Assembly: GCA_017386965.1 (NCBI GenBank)
Contig: JAFOGE010000064.1
Location: 1-18,157, forward strand
Source: Clostridia bacterium
GTDB taxonomy: Bacteria; Bacillota; Clostridia; Oscillospirales; CAG-272
Length of the DNA stretch: 18,157 nucleotides
Direction of reading: 5' to 3'
Each line of letters starts with the position of its first letter. Within the stretch, counting starts at the first letter, position 1. A program made the position numbers and the translations under genes. Below the pieces are notes generated by a model. The model had not been told where the DNA came from and did no database searches. It was given only the letters and a program-made list of their open reading frames with translations. This document shows, in pieces, positions 7,221 to 15,321 of this stretch.

Positions 7221-7240
7221 GCGAGGGGCTTGCTCCTCGC
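7221..7240 (+). other. Hairpin just upstream of the nadK ribosome binding site
   Basis: GCGAGG (7221-7226) pairs with CCTCGC (7235-7240), extendable by one G-T pair, with a six-base loop. The SD AAGGAG starts four bases later at 7244. There is no T-run, so termination is unlikely. It may set mRNA stability or SD access; function unknown. Confidence 0.4.
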
Positions 7241-7259
7241 CGGAAGGAGATGGAAGCGA

Positions 7260-8138
7260 ATGCTGAAGATTGCATTGATCACAAACTTTAATATCCCCGA
7301 GAAGGCAGGAGCGGCAATCAAGGTTGCGGACCGTCTTTTGGAGGAGGACTGTCAGGTTCTGATCGCCTCCTACAATCGGGAAAAGCTTGCCCGCATCCAC
7401 AAGGACCGAGAGGAGTTTTGCTATCTTCCTCTTGAGAGCCTTTATACAGAGGCGAATATTTTGATCGTTCTGGGTGGGGACGGAACCATTCTCGAGGCTG
7501 CAAGACGCGCGGCACAAAGAGGAACGCCCATCCTTGGCATCAATATGGGACGGCTTGGCTATATGGCAGAGCTGGAGATGAGTGAGCTTTCGCATCTTCA
7601 TCGCCTCTTTACGGGAGAGTATGAGCTGGAGAAGCGCTCCATGCTTCGCGTTGAGCTTCATGCGCCAAGCGGAGAGCTTCGTTCCTTTTGTTATGCGCTC
7701 AACGATGCCGTGATCTCCAACGGTTCGGTTTCCCGCATTATCGACCTGGAGCTTTCCGAGAGCGGAATTCCGGTCACTACCTACCGCGCGGACGGTCTGA
7801 TCATTGCAACTCCTACGGGCTCCACGGCTTATTCCATGTCCGCGGGCGGTGCCATCGTAGATCCGCACGTGGAGTGCTTCTGCGTCACTCCCATTTGTCC
7901 ACATTCCTTTATCGCGCGTCCCCTGGTCTTCTCGGATAAGTCCACGCTGGAGATCAAAAACGTTTGCGTTCGGGAGAAGATGCTTTATCTGACGGTGGAC
8001 GGAAAAATGAACTTTGAGCTTTACCGCAATCAGGTGGTCAGGATCACGAAATCCTCAATGGAAACGAATCTGATCCGCCTCAAGCCTTGCGGATTTTATA
8101 AAAAACTCCGACAAAAAATGAATTTTTATCAGGGGTAA
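7260..8138 (+). CDS. nadK: NAD kinase
   Basis: Phosphorylates NAD to NADP in the cytoplasm. The 292-residue protein contains the signature GGDGT (72-76), GINMGRLGYM (93-102), NDAVISNG (148-155), RADGLIIATPTGSTAYSMSAGG (176-197 in two blocks) and PICPHSFIARPLVF (211-224). The start at 7260 is chosen because AAGGAG (7244-7249) is 10 bases before it and the sequence then begins MLKIALITN as in the family; a TTG-initiated extension to 7230 would include the SD and is rejected. Bacillus lacks nadK at this locus, but in clostridial versions of this cluster it commonly stands between tlyA and argR. Confidence 0.96.
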   Translation: MLKIALITNFNIPEKAGAAIKVADRLLEEDCQVLIASYNREKLARIHKDREEFCYLPLESLYTEANILIVLGGDGTILEAARRAAQRGTPILGINMGRLGYMAELEMSELSHLHRLFTGEYELEKRSMLRVELHAPSGELRSFCYALNDAVISNGSVSRIIDLELSESGIPVTTYRADGLIIATPTGSTAYSMSAGGAIVDPHVECFCVTPICPHSFIARPLVFSDKSTLEIKNVCVREKMLYLTVDGKMNFELYRNQVVRITKSSMETNLIRLKPCGFYKKLRQKMNFYQG

Positions 8139-8185
8139 AGAACCTATTCCCAATCTGAATTCGGAAAGGAACGATAGAACGACTC

Positions 8186-8641
8186 ATGAAAAAGAACAGA
8201 CAGGAAAAAATGCTGGAGCTGATCTCCCGCTATGAGATCGAAACCCAAGACGAATTGATCGACCGTTTGCGTGAGCATGGCTACGACGTCACGCAGGCAA
8301 CCGTATCCCGTGACATTCGGGAGCTGAAGATTGCCAAGATGACGACGGGACGCGGAACCTATCGCTACGTGCTTCCCAAGCATCCGCAAACGGGAACGGG
8401 AATGCGCTTCAGTGCAACGCTGGTGGATTCCATCATCAGCGTAGATTACGCTTGCAATATGGTGGTCCTGAAGACCTATCCGGGTCTTGCGAACGCCGTT
8501 GCCGTTGGAATCGACGGGATGAATATGCAACAGATCCTCGGTTGTGTAGCGGGAGATGATACGATCATGATCGTCACGCGTGACGAGGAGGCTGCTCGCA
8601 TGATCTCCGATCGACTGCATGACCTGCTGAAGAATATTTGA
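8186..8641 (+). CDS. argR: Arginine repressor ArgR (AhrC)
   Basis: An arginine-responsive hexameric regulator of arginine biosynthesis and catabolism. The 151-residue protein has an N-terminal winged helix with TQATVSRDIRELKI (36-49) and a C-terminal oligomerisation and arginine-binding domain with PGLANAVAVGID (99-110) and GCVAGDDTIM (119-128). Both are complete. The SD-like GGAAAGGA (8163-8170) is 15 bases from the ATG, longer than usual, and no nearer start exists in frame. It is placed directly before recN as in Bacillus. No arginine biosynthesis gene is in the window; argS is 1.75 kb downstream. Confidence 0.96.
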   Translation: MKKNRQEKMLELISRYEIETQDELIDRLREHGYDVTQATVSRDIRELKIAKMTTGRGTYRYVLPKHPQTGTGMRFSATLVDSIISVDYACNMVVLKTYPGLANAVAVGIDGMNMQQILGCVAGDDTIMIVTRDEEAARMISDRLHDLLKNI

Positions 8642-8645
8642 CGGT

Positions 8646-10310
8646 ATGCTTCGATCGCTGCATATTGAAAACATCGCGGTCATCAGTTGTTTGGATCTGG
8701 AGCTTTCCGAGGGCTTTTCCGTTCTCACAGGTGAAACGGGAGCGGGAAAATCCATCATCCTCGACAGTCTGAATCTGCTTTTGGGGAATCGGATTCCCAA
8801 GGATCTGATCCGTACGGGGGAAACCCGGGCTGCGGTCAGCGCCTTGTTTGAGGATCTTTCGCCGCGCATTTGCGAGCGGATCCGCGAGATGGGATTTTCC
8901 TGCGAGGACGGCGCTCTGCTGCTGCATCGGGAGCTTTCCTTGGATGGACGTTCCCGTACCCGCATCAACGGCCAGGCCGTTACACAGGGCGTTCAGCGCG
9001 AGATCGCGCGGATGCTGATCAGCATTCACGGACAGTCCGATAGCCAACGGCTCCTGCAAAAGGGGACACACCGCGAGCTTTTGGATGCCTATGGACATCC
9101 CGAGGACGAAAAGGCGGCCTACCTGCAGGCCTATTCTGCATGGCGCGACACGGCCCGCCGCTTGGAGAAGGTATCGGGAGATTCTGCCGAGAAGCTGCGC
9201 CGGCGGGAGATGCTGCAATTTCAGATTGCGGATATTGAGTCCTATAAGCTGAAGGCAGGCGAGGAGGAGCTTCTGGAAAAGGAGCGCGATCGCTTGCTTC
9301 ACGCAGAGCGGATCAATAAGCAGGCAACGCTGGTTCACAGGGCCCTGCGAGGCGCGGAGAAGGGATCCGTAAGGGATCTTTTGGCGCGCTCCGAAAATGC
9401 GCTGCGTTCGCTTTCGGGTCTTGTCGAGAATGCCGATCTGCTTGGCGACCGTCTTGCCGCCGCTCGCTCCGAGATCGAGGACGTGGCTGAGCTGGTTTTG
9501 AATTACGTAGACCTTGACGCGGAGGACCCCACCGCACGGATCGACCGCATCGAGGGACGCTTGGAGCAGATCTCCAGGCTCAAACGCAAATACGGGGAGA
9601 GCATTTCCGAGATCCTTGCCTTCCGCGACCGTGCTCAAGCAGAGCTGGACAGTCTGGAGCTTTCCGACGAGGAGCGCGTTGCTCTGGAAGCGGAGGCCGC
9701 AAGGCTTTTGGCGGATGCCGAGGAAAAGGCACGCATACTTTCCCATTGCCGCAGAAAAACTGCAGACGAGATCTGCGAGAAGGTGACCGAGGCATTGCGC
9801 TTTCTGGATATGCCAAAGGTTCGCTTTGCCGTGCAGATCCAGCCCTGCACCCTCTCGGAGGAGGGGGCGGATGACGTGGAATTCCTCTTTTCTGCAAATC
9901 CCGGGGAGCCTCTGCTTCCCATGATCCGCATCGCGTCGGGCGGTGAGCTTTCTCGCATGATGCTGGCGCTTCGCTCGGTCATCAACGACCGCGACGGCGC
10001 CGCGACCGTCATCTTTGACGAGATCGATACGGGTGTTTCGGGAAAGACCTCGCGCAAGATCGGAATCAAGCTCAAGGAGAGTGCCAAAGGCGCGCAGGTG
10101 CTTTGCGTTACGCATTCTGCGCAGATCGCATCGCTTGCGGATTCGCATTTCCGCATTTCCAAGGCCGAGCAGAACGGACGGGCACACACGCGCGTGACGC
10201 TTCTTGCGGGCGAGGACTGCGTGGAGGAGCTGGCCCGTATTCTCGGAGGCATTGAGGTCACTGAGGCACAGCGGCAGGCTGCGCGGGATATGCTTGAGGA
10301 ATACCGCTGA
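8646..10310 (+). CDS. recN: DNA repair protein RecN
   Basis: An SMC-like ATPase that recognises and tethers DNA ends in double-strand break repair. The 554-residue protein shows Walker A GETGAGKS (29-36), HGQSDSQRLL (128-137), a helical coiled-coil middle region (about 150-385), the ABC signature SGGELSRMML (431-440), Walker B VIFDEIDTGVSG (455-466) and the VTHSAQIASLAD stretch (488-499). It follows argR by four bases with no strong SD, so coupled translation is likely. It is the last gene of the operon; no clear terminator is seen before the argS promoter. Length is normal. Confidence 0.97.
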   Translation: MLRSLHIENIAVISCLDLELSEGFSVLTGETGAGKSIILDSLNLLLGNRIPKDLIRTGETRAAVSALFEDLSPRICERIREMGFSCEDGALLLHRELSLDGRSRTRINGQAVTQGVQREIARMLISIHGQSDSQRLLQKGTHRELLDAYGHPEDEKAAYLQAYSAWRDTARRLEKVSGDSAEKLRRREMLQFQIADIESYKLKAGEEELLEKERDRLLHAERINKQATLVHRALRGAEKGSVRDLLARSENALRSLSGLVENADLLGDRLAAARSEIEDVAELVLNYVDLDAEDPTARIDRIEGRLEQISRLKRKYGESISEILAFRDRAQAELDSLELSDEERVALEAEAARLLADAEEKARILSHCRRKTADEICEKVTEALRFLDMPKVRFAVQIQPCTLSEEGADDVEFLFSANPGEPLLPMIRIASGGELSRMMLALRSVINDRDGAATVIFDEIDTGVSGKTSRKIGIKLKESAKGAQVLCVTHSAQIASLADSHFRISKAEQNGRAHTRVTLLAGEDCVEELARILGGIEVTEAQRQAARDMLEEYR

Positions 10311-10336
10311 TGATTTGATAAAATACCGAAAAGCAC

Positions 10337-10365
10337 TTGCACCCAATCCACATTTGTAGTATAAT
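10337..10365 (+). promoter_or_regulatory. Sigma-A-like promoter of argS
   Basis: TTGCAC (10337-10342) and a perfect TATAAT (10360-10365) are separated by exactly 17 bases. The leader would be only about 24 bases, which leaves no room for a T-box element. Confidence 0.8.
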
Positions 10366-10395
10366 CATAGAAGATCATCTTTGAAAGGATAGAAT

Positions 10396-12132
10396 ATGCT
10401 GACCATTAAAAAACGCATTGCCGAGGCGATCCTCGGAAAGGTGCTTTCCCTGGCACCTGATGCCGCTCTTACCGCGGACGAGATCGCAGGGCTTTTGGAG
10501 TATCCGCCTGATGCAGGCATGGGCGACCTCGCCTTTCCTTGCTTCCGCTTGAGCAAGGCACTTCGCCGCTCGCCCGTGCAGATCGCCGCAACGCTTGCAG
10601 AGGCTCTTTCTGACGCTTGCATCGAAAGCGCCGAGGCTGTCAACGGATATCTCAACATTCGTATTTCCAAGGACTATCTGGCCCTCACCGTGCTTCCCGA
10701 GATTCTGGAGAAGAAGGAGGCCTACGGCGCTCCCTCTGTAGGGCAGGGCAAAATGGTCGTCCTGGATTATTCCTCCCCCAACGTGGCAAAGCCCTTCCAC
10801 ATCGGGCATCTCGGAACGACCGTGATCGGTCATTCCCTGCGCAAGCTGCACGAGTTTGCGGGCTACCGCTGCTACGGCATCAACTATCTTGGTGACTGGG
10901 GAACGCAGTTTGGCAAGCTCATCGTAGCCTACCGCAAGTGGGGAAGCCGCGAGGCGGTGATCGAGGGCGGCATTGATAAGTTGGTCGAGCTTTATGTCCG
11001 CATCAACAATGCGATCAAGGGCGATCCCGAGAACGGCATTCCCGCAGACGAGGCATTGGCCGAGGAGTCGCGCGCGGAATTCCATAAGCTGGAGATGGGC
11101 GACGAGGAGAATCTGGAGCTTTGGCGTTGGTTCGTTTCCATCAGCTTGGAGGAATATGAGAAGACCTACCGTCAGCTTGGAATCACCTTTGATTCCTACA
11201 AGGGCGAGAGCTTCTATACCGATAAGATGCCTGCCGAGGTACAAAAGCTGCGTGACGCAGGACTGCTCAAGATCGACGACGGCGCGTCCATCGTAGATCT
11301 TTCGGAGTACAATATGCCCCCCTGCCTGATCCTCAAGCGGGACGGCTCCACCCTCTATCCTACCCGTGATATTGCGGCTGCGGTTTACCGCAAGGCGGAG
11401 TATCAGTTTGATAAGGCTATTTACGTTACCAGCTCTCAGCAGTGCCTGCACTTTGCGCAGTGGTTCAAGGTCGTGGAGCTGATGGGTTACGACTGGTACG
11501 ATCAGCTTGTGCACGTCCCCTACGGAACGGTTTCGCTCAACGGTGCAAAGCTTGCGACGAGAACGGGCAACGTCGTGCTTCTCAAGGATCTCTTCGCTCT
11601 GGCGATCGAGAAGGTCAAGGGAATCATGGCGGAGAAGAATCCCGATCTTGTGGGACGGGATGATGTTGCAGAGGCCGTTGGCGTTGGTGCGATTGTCTTC
11701 TACTACCTCACCAACAACCGCATCAAGGACATCAACTTCAACCTGGAGGATGCCCTGAGCTTTGACGGCAATACGGGACCCTACGTGCAGTACACCTATG
11801 CACGTGCTTGCTCGGTATTGGAGAAGGTGAAGGGCGAGTCGCTTGCGGACGAAATGAAGGTCACCTGCGAGGAGGAAGCAACGCTTCTCAAGGTCATGGC
11901 GCAGTACGAGGAGCGCGTTCTGACGGCTCTGCGTGACTATGAGCCATCGGTGATCACCCGCTTCATTCTGGATCTGGCGGTCGCCTTCAACAAGTTCTAC
12001 CATGCCTGCCGCATCGCTACCGAAACGGACAGCGTAAAGCGCGCAACACGGATTCGGCTTACCGAGGCGACCAAGCACGTGCTTGGCTCTGCCTTCTCTC
12101 TGATCTGCCTGCGCAAGACCGAGCGTGTCTGA
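10396..12132 (+). CDS. argS: Arginyl-tRNA synthetase
   Basis: Charges tRNA-Arg with arginine. The 578-residue class I synthetase has an N-terminal Add-1 tRNA-binding domain (about 1-95), the HIGH motif in SSPNVAKPFHIGHLG (126-140), the catalytic core with NYLGDWGTQFGKL, TLYPTRDIAAAVYR and the degenerate KMSKS region read as LATRTGNVVLL (normal variation for ArgRS), and the C-terminal DALR anticodon-binding domain with VQYTYARACSVL. GAAAGGA lies before the start at 10396. It has its own promoter and is followed at 43 bases by yebC. Confidence 0.97.
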   Translation: MLTIKKRIAEAILGKVLSLAPDAALTADEIAGLLEYPPDAGMGDLAFPCFRLSKALRRSPVQIAATLAEALSDACIESAEAVNGYLNIRISKDYLALTVLPEILEKKEAYGAPSVGQGKMVVLDYSSPNVAKPFHIGHLGTTVIGHSLRKLHEFAGYRCYGINYLGDWGTQFGKLIVAYRKWGSREAVIEGGIDKLVELYVRINNAIKGDPENGIPADEALAEESRAEFHKLEMGDEENLELWRWFVSISLEEYEKTYRQLGITFDSYKGESFYTDKMPAEVQKLRDAGLLKIDDGASIVDLSEYNMPPCLILKRDGSTLYPTRDIAAAVYRKAEYQFDKAIYVTSSQQCLHFAQWFKVVELMGYDWYDQLVHVPYGTVSLNGAKLATRTGNVVLLKDLFALAIEKVKGIMAEKNPDLVGRDDVAEAVGVGAIVFYYLTNNRIKDINFNLEDALSFDGNTGPYVQYTYARACSVLEKVKGESLADEMKVTCEEEATLLKVMAQYEERVLTALRDYEPSVITRFILDLAVAFNKFYHACRIATETDSVKRATRIRLTEATKHVLGSAFSLICLRKTERV

Positions 12133-12175
12133 TCGGATCTTGATTCGTATTTATTTGGAAAGGATATAAAAGGAT

Positions 12176-12910
12176 ATGTCAGGACATAGTAAATGGGCTA
12201 ATATTAAGCATAAGAAGGAAAAGACCGACGCCGCAAGAGGCAAGATCTTTACCAAGATCGGCAAGGAGATCACCGTTGCGGTCAAGGAGGGAGGCGGCGA
12301 TCCCGTTTCCAATTCCAAGCTGCGCGACCTGATCCAGAAGGCAAAGGCCAACAACGTTCCCAACGACAACATCGAGCGTTGCATCAAAAAGGCCATGGGC
12401 GCGACCTCCGAAACCTACGAGGAGGTCACCTACGAGGGCTACGGTCCCGCAGGCGTTGCCGTCATCGTAACGGCTACCACCGACAACCGTAACCGCACTG
12501 CAGGAAACGTGCGCGCATATTTCTCCAAGTACCATGGCAACATGGGACAGACGGGATGCGTCAGCTACCTGTTCAGCGACGTTGGCGAGATCGTGATCAA
12601 CAACGAGGACGGCGACGTGGACGAGGATAAGCTCATGGAAACTGCTCTTGAGGCAGGTGCTGCCGATTTCAAGGCAGACGGCGAGGTCTTCGTCGTCATC
12701 ACCGAGCCCGATGACGTTTACGCCATCCAGGATACCCTGAAGGATGCAGGCTACGAGATCCTCTCTGCAGAGAAGACCAAGCAGGCTTCCACCTCGGTGA
12801 CGCTGGAGAGCGAGGAGGACATCAAGTTCATGGGTCTGCTGATTGAGAAGCTGGAGGACGATGACGACGTCATGGACGTGTACCACAACTGGGAGAACTG
12901 CGACGACTGA
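12176..12910 (+). CDS. yebC: YebC/PmpR family protein
   Basis: A 244-residue member of the YebC/PmpR (TACO1) family, long annotated as transcriptional regulators and more recently linked to translation of difficult peptide stretches. Seen: the near-invariant N-terminus MSGHSKWANIKHKK, RGKIFTKIGKEI, NVPNDNIERCIKKA, YEGYGPAGVAVIV, DNRNRTAGNVR and the acidic C-terminus with LIEKLEDDDDVMDVYHN. Length is typical. It follows argS closely and its own leader shows AAGGAT-type SDs (GGAAAGGA, AAAAGGA); no convincing separate promoter. A strong terminator follows 35 bases after the stop. Confidence 0.95.
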   Translation: MSGHSKWANIKHKKEKTDAARGKIFTKIGKEITVAVKEGGGDPVSNSKLRDLIQKAKANNVPNDNIERCIKKAMGATSETYEEVTYEGYGPAGVAVIVTATTDNRNRTAGNVRAYFSKYHGNMGQTGCVSYLFSDVGEIVINNEDGDVDEDKLMETALEAGAADFKADGEVFVVITEPDDVYAIQDTLKDAGYEILSAEKTKQASTSVTLESEEDIKFMGLLIEKLEDDDDVMDVYHNWENCDD

Positions 12911-12945
12911 TTCTGCCGCACTTCCACGAAATTGCATAGAGAAAA

Positions 12946-12987
12946 CCCTCGAAGAAGCATGGAAGGTGTCTTCTTCGAGGGCTTTTT
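12946..12987. terminator. Strong bidirectional intrinsic terminator
   Basis: CCCTCGAAGAAG (12946-12957) and CTTCTTCGAGGG (12970-12981) form a perfect 12-base-pair stem with a 12-base loop, followed by CTTTTT on the plus strand and preceded by GAAAA, which reads TTTTC on the minus strand. It closes argS-yebC and can also stop transcription of the convergent zinc-ribbon gene. Confidence 0.93.
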
Positions 12988-13001
12988 ACTTTGCTTCGCT
13001 T

Positions 13002-13433
13002 TTATTTGCAGTGGACCTGGAAACGGTTATGACAGCGAGGGCAGTTGACCGTATGCTCTCCCTTGGCGCGCGGCAGGCGCAGGACGCTCTTGCAGGTGGG
13101 GCATTTGCGGTAGATGTGTGTTTTACGGTCCTTCCATTTGTTTTTCTGCAGCTTGAAGAAGCCGCGAATGCGGCGGAAGAAGGCGCAGAAGGCCGCGTTT
13201 TCCCGACGGCGCTGGGCCACATTGCGGGAGAATGCGCGGAAATTGGAATAGAGCAGCAGTGCCAGGCAGGGAAGGGAGAGCCAGATCCATCCGCTGATCA
13301 TCTCAAGAACGAGCAGAACGAGGGCACTGACGGTGAGCGCAGTACAAAGGGTATCGGTTCCGTTCCGACCCATCATAAACCGGTAGATCCGTTCGCGGAA
13401 GGGCATTTTTGGATTTCTTTGCTTGGGAGCCAT
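13002..13433 (-). CDS. Small membrane protein with C-terminal zinc ribbon
   Basis: A 143-residue protein of unknown function. It begins with a basic stretch containing RFMMGRNGTDTL (18-29), then two hydrophobic segments (about 28-45 and 48-63), a basic helical linker rich in Arg and Lys (66-109), and a C-terminal zinc ribbon with CPTC (111-114) and CPRC (131-134). The positive stretches before, between and after suggest that both ends face the cytoplasm, leaving the ribbon inside. Similar short proteins occur in Clostridia, to my recollection, without known role. The start at 13433 has a strong AAGGAGG ribosome binding site. It stands alone, with its own -10 box and a shared terminator. A nucleic-acid or protein-binding role of the ribbon is possible but not shown. 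Confidence 0.85.
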   Translation of the reverse strand: MAPKQRNPKMPFRERIYRFMMGRNGTDTLCTALTVSALVLLVLEMISGWIWLSLPCLALLLYSNFRAFSRNVAQRRRENAAFCAFFRRIRGFFKLQKNKWKDRKTHIYRKCPTCKSVLRLPRAKGEHTVNCPRCHNRFQVHCK

Positions 13434-13802
13434 AAGGATCCTCCTTTTTTGCTTTCTCTGCTTCCCATTATAGCCAAAAATCTAAACTGAATATGAATCC
13501 GCTATGTCCTTTTTTGAAAAAAAGTGCAAGGATGGCTTTTTTTGTCGTACAACCTCCCAAAAGATCCTCCGCTTGGGTGTTTTGAAGGGCGCATCGGAAA
13601 AGCGGAATATTTTGGGAAGTACTTGAATATTCTTTTTTATAGAAGGTCAAACTTTTGGCAAGGATGGAACATGGAAGGGGATTCCTGCACACCCAATGCT
13701 TGTCCACCGTTTCTTGTCCTTCTTTTTCCGGATGGGATCGACAAGCGTCGGTTTCATATATGTCATAGCAAAAAAATAAAATGGTAGGAGGAATCAGAAT
13801 CT
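13434..13802. other. Divergent intergenic region between the zinc-ribbon and TasA-like genes
   Basis: These 369 bases hold no gene I can support. They contain the minus-strand -10 box (13467-13472), two overlapping inverted repeats: TCCGCTT (13568-13574) with AAGCGGA (13600-13606), and GAATATT (13605-13611) with AATATTC (13626-13632), the latter followed by a run of T. There is also a short repeat of CTTGTCC near 13698-13718. No plus-strand promoter with two good boxes was found for the TasA-like gene, whose SD AGGAGG lies just before 13803. No known riboswitch core is recognisable. Confidence 0.5.
13467..13472 (-). promoter_or_regulatory. -10 box upstream of the zinc-ribbon gene
   Basis: A perfect TATAAT on the minus strand about 34 bases before the start codon. 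The region where the -35 should be is AT-rich but has no good TTGACA match, so the promoter is only tentatively called. Confidence 0.45.
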
Positions 13803-15191
13803 ATGACCAAAACAAGATCGACCAAAAGCGCTCTGCTCTGCAGCGTTCTATCCCTGCTGCTTTGTACCGCGATGCTTCTCGGCACAACCTACGCATGGTT
13901 TACGGACGGTACAAGCACGGGCGCGAACCGGATCGCTGCGGGGAACCTGGACGTAACGCTCTCGCATAGGACACCGAACGGTGATTTCTGCGAGGTGCAA
14001 GAGGACACCGCGCTCTTTTTGAGTGTGGAGAGAGAAGCGATCCAATGGGAGCCGGGAGCGGCGGCCGAGGAAACCTTCCGCATCTCCAATGACGGTACGC
14101 TGGCACTGCAGTACAGCTTTTTCATCTCCTTTGCGAATGCGGTAGAAACGCCGGAGGGCAAGACACTTGCCGACGCACTCAGCATCCGCGTGATCCGCGT
14201 GGACGGCTTTGCGGAGGAGAACGGAAGCGCTGTGGGCGGATACGGCGACCCCGATGCAGGTGTTCCGCTCAAGGATTTCCTCTTTACCGGCTCGCTTCTT
14301 GCAGGAGAGAGCCAAACCTTCCGCGTTGTGATCGATTGGGTCCCGGGAGAGGCAGACAACGATTTTAATCTCAACAACGGAAGAACCGGCAAGAACGGCG
14401 AAGCCGCGCTTTCCATTGACCTCGGCATCTTCCTGGAGGCAACGCAGCTTCCCTATGAGAAGGACGGATACGGAAGCGATTACGACGCGAATGCTGATTT
14501 GAGCGTCAAAGCGGTTTATACCTTCGATCAGCTGAAGAAAGCACTTGAAGAGGGCGGTCACATCCGCGTGATGGAGGACATCGCTTTCGAGGATAAAATT
14601 CTTGTGGACGGAGAAGCGGTTTTGGATCTGAACGGGAAGCGTCTGACGATTGCGGATCCGAAGCTGGCCGACCCTATGATCGAATGCACCTATACGGCGC
14701 ACTTGACAATCAAGGGGAATGGAACGGTGGATCTGGAGGATCACAAGAGCGCCAGCTTTATCCTGCCGCGCGGCACGCTCGTCGTTGAGAACGGATCCTT
14801 CATTCGCAACCGGGATCCGAATGCCGCGAGCGAGAATGAGTTCGGTGCCTTATTTATCGGGGTCAACGTTGACCGTGCGATCGCAAACGGAGCGGAGAAC
14901 GCAAATTCCACCGTTGTGATCCTGGACGGCTACTTTGATAGCGGCTTTTGCGATCCCTCCATTCCTCGCGGAATGATCATTGAGATTAACCGGAGCTGGG
15001 GGCAAAGCTTCCTCGTTTACGGTGGCACATACGCCAACTATGATCCCGCAAAGGGAGATGAGGGCAACGGATGGCAGGGATGGTTCTTTGAGGGACAGAC
15101 CGATGAGCAGATTCCCGCCGGCTATACCGTCACCGAATCCGTCCTGGAGGACGGCCGCCCCATTTATACAGTTCATTACGAAAAGCCCTGA
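13803..15191 (+). CDS. Secreted TasA/camelysin-like protein with SipW-type signal and beta-helix-like C-terminal half
   Basis: A 462-residue secreted protein. Residues 1-31 are a signal peptide with basic start and hydrophobic core; the cleavage region TTYAWFTDG followed by NRIAAGNLDV (42-51) is the pattern of SipW-dependent signals, as in TasA (TWAAFND...SGTLDL). The TasA/camelysin-like half runs to about 220, with WEPGAAAEETFRISNDGTLALQYSF (82-106, compare the PGD..TKDF.FENNGSLA region of TasA) and LEATQ (211-215). The second half opens with TFDQLKKALEEGGHIRVMEDI (240-260) and VLDLNGKRLTI (273-283), then short turn-like repeats (LTIKGNGTVDL, LVVENGSFI, VVILDGYFD, FLVYGGTYANY), typical of right-handed beta-helix surface proteins. 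No LPXTG or C-terminal anchor is present. It is monocistronic and no sipW gene is nearby. A role as matrix fibre or adhesin is inference. Confidence 0.8.
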   Translation: MTKTRSTKSALLCSVLSLLLCTAMLLGTTYAWFTDGTSTGANRIAAGNLDVTLSHRTPNGDFCEVQEDTALFLSVEREAIQWEPGAAAEETFRISNDGTLALQYSFFISFANAVETPEGKTLADALSIRVIRVDGFAEENGSAVGGYGDPDAGVPLKDFLFTGSLLAGESQTFRVVIDWVPGEADNDFNLNNGRTGKNGEAALSIDLGIFLEATQLPYEKDGYGSDYDANADLSVKAVYTFDQLKKALEEGGHIRVMEDIAFEDKILVDGEAVLDLNGKRLTIADPKLADPMIECTYTAHLTIKGNGTVDLEDHKSASFILPRGTLVVENGSFIRNRDPNAASENEFGALFIGVNVDRAIANGAENANSTVVILDGYFDSGFCDPSIPRGMIIEINRSWGQSFLVYGGTYANYDPAKGDEGNGWQGWFFEGQTDEQIPAGYTVTESVLEDGRPIYTVHYEKP

Positions 15192-15207
15192 GCTTTTTCA
15201 ATCTCTG

Positions 15208-15257
15208 TCGGAGTGCCGATCATGCAGCTTGCGTTGGATCGGCACTCCGATCCTTTT
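15208..15257 (+). terminator. Terminator of the TasA-like gene
   Basis: A perfect 14-base-pair stem, TCGGAGTGCCGATC (15208-15221) with GATCGGCACTCCGA (15237-15250), loop of 15 bases, followed by TCCTTTT. The T-run is weak but the stem is very stable, and it lies 16 bases after the stop codon. Confidence 0.85.
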
Positions 15258-15321
15258 GCTTTACGGGGAATTCCGATTTCGTATAAAAAAGACGGGCAAG
15301 GGGAGAGGGGAAAAGGAACAC

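Noticed and set aside
8574..10346. A 590-codon open frame antisense to recN
   Set aside because: recN on the plus strand has every expected motif and length; the antisense product resembles nothing and its openness follows from the codon bias of recN.
10311..10395. ARG box or T-box before argS
   Set aside because: TTGATAAAATACC near 10315-10327 only partly resembles an ARG half-site and lacks the dyad; the leader after the promoter is too short for a T-box.
11500..11600. Apparent loss of the KMSKS motif in ArgRS
   Set aside because: Arginyl-tRNA synthetases commonly have a degenerate KMSKS; LATRTGNVVLL is in the expected place.
10375..12078. A 567-codon open frame antisense to argS
   Set aside because: Same reason: a shadow of argS, with no ribosome binding site or recognisable domain.
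13524..13787. Possible small gene (87 codons, GTG start) in the divergent intergenic region
   Set aside because: No Shine-Dalgarno, low-complexity-like composition, no recognisable domain, and it runs through the control region of the TasA-like gene.
13434..13802. Riboswitch (cyclic-di-GMP type or other) upstream of the secreted protein gene
   Set aside because: Looked for the AAACCA...GGGACGCAAAGCC core and other well-known cores; none present.
15160..15191. Cell-wall anchor (LPXTG plus hydrophobic tail) on the TasA-like protein
   Set aside because: The C-terminus ends with a short polar YTVHYEKP stretch; no sorting signal or membrane segment is present.
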